Shown piece by piece: positions 53,982 through 61,133 of a DNA stretch of 61,133 nt. Below the pieces are notes generated by a model. The model saw nothing but the letters and a program-made list of their open reading frames with translations. It ran no database searches and was not told the DNA's origin. A program made the translations under genes and the position numbers. Source of the stretch: Caecitellus pseudoparvulus (lineage: Eukaryota; Bigyra: Bicosoecida); assembly GCA_965644315.1 (NCBI GenBank), contig CBFFRQ010000109.1:1-61133 (forward strand), read 5' to 3'. The stretch's first letter is position 1, and every line of letters begins with the position of its first letter.

Positions 53982-56900
53982 ATGCCCGGGAGCCGAGCAA
54001 AGCGCTGCTTAGTGTTCTTTGCATCCCTTTCATATGCGTTAGCCACCCAGCTGCGCATCACTGAAGTCATGGTGGTCTCCCGTAGTGCTAGCACCGCAAC
54101 CCAACGGGAGCTGGGTGGAGGTCACAAACTTCGGGCACCAACCGTGGAACCTGACGGGGTCCTCCTTTCCACTGGGGACCACGTGAACAAGAACAACAGC
54201 GTGTACAGCGAAATAATACTGCAGCCCTTCCGCTCCGCACTTTTACACAGCGGCTTGACGATAGAAGACAGACCAGGCAATGCAGGAGTGCGTGCGTGCT
54301 GCCATCTGACACGCTGCATGGTCGGCGATGCGGCCCCTTCCGCCCCGACGCCGAGGCCGCCTCCCCCCTCAAGGAGCCACGGAATGGTGACTCTCTTTGA
54401 TGGCAGGTGGGGTGCTTGTCTCGCGGTTTCGTGGAGCTCACGGCGCGGCCCGGTGTCGCGATGCAATGGTCAGCGCAGAGGAGGCATTCGGGGAGGCTGT
54501 GGCAGGGGGCTCGGGGCCTGGGAAAGCAGCAGCAACTCCAGCTCCGAGCGCGATGGGGCTCGCCAGCCTTGTACGCCATTGCTGCAGTCGATGCAGTGCC
54601 TGGTTCAGCTGGCTTGGACCCACAGAGCGGCATTCAGTTCGACGCAGTTTCGTGGTCTCGCGTCCCCACGTCCGATGCGACGCCTCTGTACACCTTGACT
54701 GACTTCACGCGCCAAACATCAAGACCCCTTTTGACCCACAAATCCCAGGGACCACTTCTCATTCACTGCTCGAGTGGGACTGCCATGCGCTCTCTTGAGC
54801 CAACACGTCGCAGCACGGAGACGAGGTGTGGGCGTGGCACGGTCCCACGCATGCGTGCTGCCCAGCTCCCCCGGGGTCTCGGATTCGGGCATCGTCCCCA
54901 GGGCCACAGTCTTGATCTTCATCTCCTGCCTTCTTCACGAGCGTTTGATGGTTCGGTTTTCTTCGCCGCGTCCACGAAGGAGGGCCGACGGGAGCTTCAC
55001 TTTCTATCCCACTCCCCAGTCTCGGAAAGCCTGGCCCTGACCAACCTGGACGCAGCCGACAAGCAAGTGGAGGCTGGCGGTTCGCCGCTCAAGTCCGTAC
55101 GACGCTATAGCCATGTCCCACCCCCTTCTGCTACGAGCATCTGCAGCCGACGTCAGCCGGCTGGTGTTTTGGCGCCACGTCAGCCGCTGGCGGAGCGACC
55201 GTGGTTTCTTGCCTGGGTCTTCGACGGTGCCCGTCGTGCGCGCTGATGTGTGCCCTGGCCCATGCAGCTCTGCTATGGTTGGGTGCGATGGCGCTCTTCC
55301 TCCTGTTCACGGCCGATGATGGCGTTCGCTGCTGAGCTTCCGGCGGTCTACACCGGTGACGTGGCAGGGGCCAGCGGTGCTTGGGACAGACCCACGCGCT
55401 TGGCGGCCGGCGCATCGAGGCGGGGCGCATGCCGAGCTCCCCACGCTCCGGGGTCGTCCCTGGCGAGACACCTTCCTGGTCTGGCCCATGACGCGGCAGC
55501 AGCATGGTGCTGAGTTTGGGCGTGGAATGGCGAGGATGCTCCGCAGATTCATTGGTCCAGGGGGATGCACGCGAGGAACCCTCGGAGCTCAGCCTGTTGC
55601 AATGCCCATCACTGAGTACCATGGCGCTATTTCCCTGCCCGGCAGCTGCAGACCAGCTCGGGCGGGGGTGGGACTGTGGGAGGGGCGAGGGCGCACCAAA
55701 GTAGCGGCACCGCCGCCCGCCGGCTCCGAGCGGCCGCTGCAGCGTGCGAAGTGGGGCACTTCTGGCGCATGCAAGGCGAGCTTTTATGGAGCAGCGGGTG
55801 ACGGCGCGGCAGGTGAGGCAATCGAGGTCTCCGAACGTACAAGCACCCCGACACGACGGATGCGCTGTGTGTGCCGCTCCGGGAGCAGAGCACGCTGGGG
55901 GGTGTGCGGGACTTGCGGGGAAGCACGCTGCAGCCAGTCACGGAGCAGGCTTGCGCTACTTCAAACTTACCGTGCCTGGCTGCGACCATTGTCCGGTTGG
56001 GGTGCTCCATTGCTGTGGACAGCTGTCCGCTGTCCTTCGCAGCTGGTGGCGACATCTTATCCTTCAGAACGGCGGCAGTACAGCGTTCGTCTTCCGCCGC
56101 CTCGCGCTGACGGATTTCACCGGTCCCCGAAGCCCTTTCAGTGGACCCTGGCCGCAGCAGCTCACCGAGCTGGACGATCAGCCAGGAGATGCCTGTGTAC
56201 TTCTACCGCATTGTCGGGCCCTGGCTGCGGTCGGATGCCCCGCCGCGAATGCTTCGGCAGGCCGGGTACATATGTTCGGTGGGGGCGCGGAGCATGAGCC
56301 GGCGCCCACCACTTCGTCACCATCGACAATGGGCGTGCAACCTGAGTTTGGGCCGCCCTCGGCGCTGCGCCCATGGAGCGGAGCCCCAACTCTGGTCGTT
56401 GGTGCGCCGGGAGCGGATGTGGCGGGTGTTTCAGGCGCAGGGGCCGCGTCAGTGTGGGGCTCCGCTATGGTCTTTGGGAGCACGTCCAGGTGCCGATGAG
56501 TGACACTGCTCGTCCAGCGGACGAGGTTGGGGCTGCAGTCGGCTTGCACGGAGAAGGAATCTGGTCCATCGGGGCACCAGGAATGGACGGCGGCTCTGGT
56601 GCAGCATGTCACGTTCATCCGACTGCCGGAGCGAGCTGTCCAGTCATGGGCAGCACCAGTGTCACGTCCCGGCTCCCTTGATGATTCACGTACAGGGCTG
56701 CACTTTGGTGCCAAGAGTGCCATGGACTCGAATCCGCTTTGCTACGTGAGCAGCTCCACGTCACATAGCATGCGTCTGGCGCGAGGGCTGGTATTTGGAG
56801 CAGTACGCACTTTGACGCAGATCTCACGCACGTCGTGCTGCATGAGCGCATCACAGCTTTGGATGGGCAGCAGGGGGACAGGGTTTAAGAGGGCAGAAGC

Positions 56901-58010
56901 GGGAGCGGCTGTCGTGTCCCACCCGCCACAGGTTGTGGTGGCAGGGCCAGCTGGCGCCAGCGCTGGCATTGCTGGGGCTGGCGGCGTGTACGCAGCCAGG
57001 AGGTGGGGCAAGCGTCATTGGTGGGCGCGGCAGGCCAGCTCGAACCTGGGATGCAGAGACAAGTGACTTTCCGCACATGGCCGTTGCCGCCTCGCACAGC
57101 CTTGGTGCCTTCTCCTCGCCCGGTGATGACTCGGCTGGCCCGGACGCTGGCGCCGTGCACGTGGTGTACCCGGCCTTCACTGCAGAAGACGTTGGACTGC
57201 AGGCAGAGCCTGGGACGGGTACACGGTCCCTTGCAGTAATGCCGACACCGAGCCGCCCCAGCCTTCGTCGGCACGTCTCGCTTGTCGGGCCTGATCAGGA
57301 CCATGCCCAACTGGCTTCTTTGAATCGGCACAGTGCACAGAGTCTGCACAGGCTGTGCTGCGCACGGTCTCGCGGCCTGGATGCCCTGCGGTGTGCGCAC
57401 ATCTCGGCCTTGGTCCAAGCAGCGACATTGTCTGCGGCAGCGCACTTTCGAACCCCTCACTGGACCCACTTGCTCCCCCCGATCCAGACCAAGCAAGCCC
57501 TTGCAGCAGGTGTACTCTCAGTTCCTGACATCCAAAAGCAAGCCCTCAAGTCGCTCTTTCATCGACCCATGGTGCAAACTGGGCCGCCCATGCACGGTGG
57601 CCGGTGGGCCACCGGCGACCCTTGCAGCGGTGCGTGGCACGGCGTGGCATGCGATGGGCTTCACAGCATGGGTCTGGCTTAGCCCTCCCACGAGTGGGCC
57701 TCAGCGGGAAACTGCCGTCTGATCTGGCCAGCACACTGCCCCACCTGGTGGAGCTTGACATATCCTTCATTCCTGACTGGTCACCTGCCAGACCTATGCA
57801 GCTACTCTTCACCAACCTCCGGGTGCTACACCTGGACCACAACTACTTCCTTGGCCCAGCTCCAGCTTGGCTGGCAACACTCCCGCAGTTGATCAGCCTG
57901 CAGCTGTCAACTTCAGATGAGAGCAGGGGCTGCACAGCAGCCCCAGTCGCAGGCTCTCCTTCGTGGCCGCTGAATCCTTGCGAGACCGAGGCGTGCACGT
58001 GGTGGTGAAC
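53982..58010 (+). pseudogene. Large secreted LTD / FG-GAP / LRR protein gene, heavily frameshifted
   Basis: The start at 53982 is followed by a signal peptide (CLVFFASLSYALATQ) and the first strand of a lamin-tail domain (LRITEVMVV). The next part of that domain (GSWVEVTNFGHQPWNLTG) is in another frame. Further frames carry a DAVSWS strand near 54650, a DGSFTFYPTP beta motif near 55000, and FG-GAP repeat pieces. Examples of the last are RLGCSIAVDS near 56010, TLVVGAPGADVAGVSGAGA near 56400, and HMAVAASHSLGAF near 57090. The end, 57600-58008, holds a plant-type LRR cap (CSGAWHGVACDG) and LRRs (LPHLVELDISF, LRVLHLDHNYFLG). Frame changes occur every one to two hundred bases, too often for introns of the size seen elsewhere. 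I annotate it as broken, but the adjacent CAND1 shows the same pattern, so sequence error is as likely as decay. It could also be two genes. Confidence 0.55.
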
Positions 58011-58099
58011 CAACGACGCCCGGCATAGTTGCTCGTTCCTGGTCCTCACGACCCCCCCACCCCGAGGTCACCACTACACGAGGAAACAGCAGCTGACAG

Positions 58100-61000
58100 G
58101 CTCTGCGACTGCCTGGTGCATTTCGCCGAGCCTGAGCGCCTGCTCAAGCAGACAGGTCGGAGCAGATCTGCTGCTTCGGCCAGCAGCGGCTCCTGAGCCT
58201 CGCAGCTGAGCGGACACAACTCCGGGTGGACCGTGCGTCTGGCACGTGCTTGTCAATGCTGTGGATGGCACGCAGAGCCGACCGCATGACGTCCGTTACT
58301 TGCCCAGAAGACCCTTGGCAGCCTTGGCGGCAACTGGAACGTGGCCTGGAACTGCTCGCAGATGCTCTTCAGGAAGCCCAGCACCAGGGCTCGCGTCGCG
58401 TCATACTGCGTCAAGCGCACCAAGACCTGGTGTGCGAGCAGCTTGACATCGTCAACATCCATCAGCCCCGCCACGACGCGCTCCATGGCCACTTCCAGAC
58501 ACTCGCTCGCGCAGGTGCTGCACGACGGAGTCAGGGTCACGAATGCAGCCTTGCGCAGCGCCTCGCCATCGTCCACATCCACCTTGAAAGGACCCACATC
58601 AGCACCTTGCGCTGCAGCTCCTCGTGGGGCTGCATCTCGTAGCACAGCACTGGCATGATGCCCACCTCCTCGGAGCCCTCCAGGCTTCTCGCTCACCTTG
58701 CCAGCGGCGCTGGTGCCCAGGGCTGTGGGCGAACAGCCCGCGAACCAGCTCCAGGGGCGCTGTGCGAGGGCGTGCAGGGCCTGCACCGCACCCAGGCGAA
58801 CATTGAGGTCGGCGTCTTGCAGGAGGCCCATGAAAGTGCTCATGACCCCAGCGGAGTCCAGCGCTTCCGTGGCTGTGGACGAGTGCAGGCAGCCCTTGAT
58901 GGCAGTGACGCTGGTCCAGCGCTTGTTGGGAGAGTCGCTGGCGGCCATGGCTTCCAGCTCGTGCAGGCACTGCGAGGGGGAGATGCCCACCAGCAGCCCC
59001 AGGCACTCCGCCACGACAGTGCGCTCGCCCTCGTCGTCTGCCCCTGCGCGCGTGTTCAGCACCGGTAGCACGCTGGCAACGTGGGGGGTGAAGTCGGGTC
59101 CGTGAGGCACGACGGGCGCGTGGCGCTTGAGCACTCCTTGCAGCGCGGACAGCAGCAGGTAGTGCCCGCCCTCGGCTGCCGTGGACAGGGACTGCAGCAG
59201 AGACACGAGGCCGACGGAGGGGGAGCCAACAGCGACACCGCCCATGGCAGCCGCAGCGGCCATGCGGACGATGTCCGACTCGCAGGTGAAGGCGCTGACG
59301 ATGGTGTCCAGGGCAGCCGGTGTCGCGCTCAGCACGTCTACAGCCGCGCCGACGTCTGCCAGGATGTGCAGCGCGACGCTGCGCTGGGCGTCAGGCATGG
59401 CGTCGTCCTTGAGCACGGCCCATGGGCTTGCCGGTAGTGGCGCCCTGCACGCTGCCCTCGCCACCAGCCCGCAAGACCACCGCGCTGACACTGGCGATGT
59501 TCAACACGGTCTGCTTCTGCACCGCGACGGGGGCAGCAGCCGTGCCTGAGCCACTGGCGGCAGCGCCCGCCGCACCATCCTCCACAGACGCAGACAGCGC
59601 CTGAGCGAGCGCCTTGGGGTCTGCGCCGCCCTTGGTCACGAGGGCGTGGAAGAAGGCCTTGCAGTCGTCCAGGGCAGCGCCCTTCAGAGCAGGCGAGGCC
59701 ACGAGCTTGATGCTGGGCGCCAGCGCCTTGCCGTGCATGCCTGCGGCAGAGCTGGGGACGTGCTCCAGCACAGCGCAGGCCAGGCGCACGGCGTTCTGTG
59801 CCAGGTTCAAGTCGCTGCCCGCAAGGATGGCGGCAGTGGCGTCCACCAGTGCGTCTGCGGTGGGTGCCAGGTGGCTGCCATGGGAGGCGGTGATGGCGGT
59901 GAGGGTGCCCAGGGAAGCGTGCACCAGCTGCCAGGAGGCCTGCCGCGTCAGCGCAATGCACTGCTCCACGATGGCCTCCAGGACCGTGCCGCTCTCTTCC
60001 ACTGCAACAGAGGACAAGTCCAGCCCCAGAGGCGACTCTGCCACGTGCGTCAGCGCCTTCAGTGCGGCGATGCGGGTTGTCTCCGCTGCCAGGCGGCGCA
60101 GGAAGAGGGGGTAGGTCTGGGCCACCTTGGGCCCCAGCACGTCGCCCAGGTGAGCCACCAGCAGGCCCATGGAGGTGATGGCCATCTCTTTGATTTCCTG
60201 GTCCAAGTCAGCCGCCGCCAGCTTGGGCAGGATGGCGCCGAAGAGCGTGTCCACCAGGCCGGCGTCCTTGCTGCCTGTGGAGTGCATGAGCAGAGCCATG
60301 CGGCCGCTAATGCGCAGGCCCTCCGCGACGCTCTTGAACCAGGAGTCAGACAGCGCCTTGACGGCGATGTCGCACAGCGTGGACATGTGCTCGGGGAAGG
60401 CGGTGGCGGGGATGCAGTCGGGCATCTGCCGCACCATGAGCAGGGCTGCCTGCCGCACGCTGGTGTTGCCATCGGCCAGTGCGGGGGGCACGGCACCCAG
60501 CGAGCTGCCCACACCTCCAGCTCCAGGTGGTGCCCTGATGCAAGCACGAGTCCGCCCAGGACGTTGAAGCAGGCTGCTCGCGTCTTGACGTCGCGTGCCT
60601 CCGTCTTGCCCAGCAGCTTGATCGCTTCGGCGACGATGCTGGACACCATGGCGTTCAGGGTGAACCTGCTGCGCTGGCGCACCAGGGGAGCCGGCTGCAG
60701 TGGCGCAGGGGCGCGACAGGCACTGCGCCTGCCTCTGAGCTGCCAGCTGGGGCGCTGGCTCCGCTCGCGCGGTCTGCAGCGCTGCCCTCCACCACCGCAT
60801 GGCTTTGAGCAGGGCCACGAAGCACTTGAGCACGTCCACGCGCACCGTCTGCTCGCGCTCACGGAACTGCACCAGCAGGGGGCTGGCGATCTTGGCGTAC
60901 GCGTCGTGCAGGCGCTCGGGGCGGGTGGAGATGATGCCGGTCAGGACAGCCACGGCGCCACGTCGCACCTTCCAGCTGGTGTCGTCGTCCACCTCCACTT

Positions 61001-61133
61001 CGTCGTACTCGCCATACTCATCGTCCATGTCCAGCCCCTCGTCGTCATCGCTCCCGTACTCGTCGTCGCTCTCCATGGCGTCGTAGTCGAAGTTCGGGTC
61101 GAAGTCCAGGAACTGCACCGCCACGTCAGTGAT
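58100..61133 (-). CDS. CAND1: CAND1, cullin-associated NEDD8-dissociated protein, 5'-truncated and frameshifted
   Basis: The frame runs off the right edge, so roughly the first 300 residues are missing. It opens in the characteristic acidic insert (FDPNFDYDAMESDDEYG) followed by SWKVRRGAVAVLTGIISTRP, both diagnostic of CAND1. HEAT-repeat helices follow, and near the end comes the TIP120 block (VGPFKVDVDDGEALRKAAF). CAND1 exchanges substrate receptors on cullin-RING ligases in the cytosol and nucleus. The reading switches frame near 60,790, 60,700, 60,520, 59,430, 58,740, 58,690, 58,640 and 58,320. After each switch the expected family sequence resumes (for example FTLNAMVSSIVAEAIKLLGK, then ALADGNTSVRQAALLMV). 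I saw no in-frame nonsense codon before the C-terminal end, which is not clear and lies near 58,100-58,150. A single essential gene broken only by small indels suggests unpolished sequence; a decayed second copy is the alternative. Confidence 0.85.

Noticed and set aside
1-61133. tRNA, rRNA, CRISPR or telomeric repeats
   Set aside because: I saw no tRNA-like cloverleaf, rRNA core, CRISPR array or simple telomeric repeat. A covariance-model search was not possible.

Overview
This is eukaryotic nuclear DNA from a GC-rich protist. Genes carry short GT-AG introns, most of 62 to 87 nt, and ordinary TAA, TAG and TGA stops. The conserved genes are eukaryote-specific: the Sm-like RNA protein LSM5, the cullin regulator CAND1 and a CDKL5-like kinase. 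The CDKL kinase suggests a flagellated cell. Large cysteine-rich multi-pass surface proteins, ankyrin arrays and NTPase plus nuclease-like effector proteins would fit a stramenopile or similar alga-like flagellate. I cannot name the lineage from the sequence, so the taxonomy is inference.

The window falls into two parts. Bases 1 to about 36,200 form a fast-evolving accessory region, almost all on the minus strand. It holds two ankyrin-array genes with an unusual 38-residue period (254-1753 and 20759-22036) and a decaying multi-pass surface protein (2263-7462) whose intact paralogue is at 31447-36183. It also holds a dead fibronectin-like surface gene (13817-17340), a DDE-type transposase (17728-20040), and three paralogues of one large P-loop NTPase family (9098-13271, 22214-26320, 27580-31016). 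These three resemble the NTPase plus restriction-endonuclease-fold architecture of Crinkler and RHS proteins, but have mitochondrial-presequence-like N-termini. Two spacers in this part carry diverged copies of one ~480-bp segment.

Bases about 36,900 to 61,133 are compact and conserved. In order they hold a small alpha-helical protein, a GT61-like glycosyltransferase, a CDKL5-like kinase, a coiled-coil protein, an EF-hand plus RDD-like membrane protein, a serine/proline-rich protein, LSM5, a secreted L-type lectin and a DUF707-like secretory protein. A large LTD/FG-GAP/LRR extracellular protein follows, and then CAND1, which runs off the right edge. The lectin, DUF707 and GT61 products all point to the secretory pathway, but nothing shows that they work together.

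From about 54 kb to the right edge both genes are broken by many small indels that leave the protein sequence recognisable across frames. The left-hand pseudogenes instead carry mostly in-frame nonsense codons. I read the first pattern as probable unpolished sequence and the second as real decay. Exon structures were read by eye from splice consensus, frame continuity and similarity to known or paralogous proteins.
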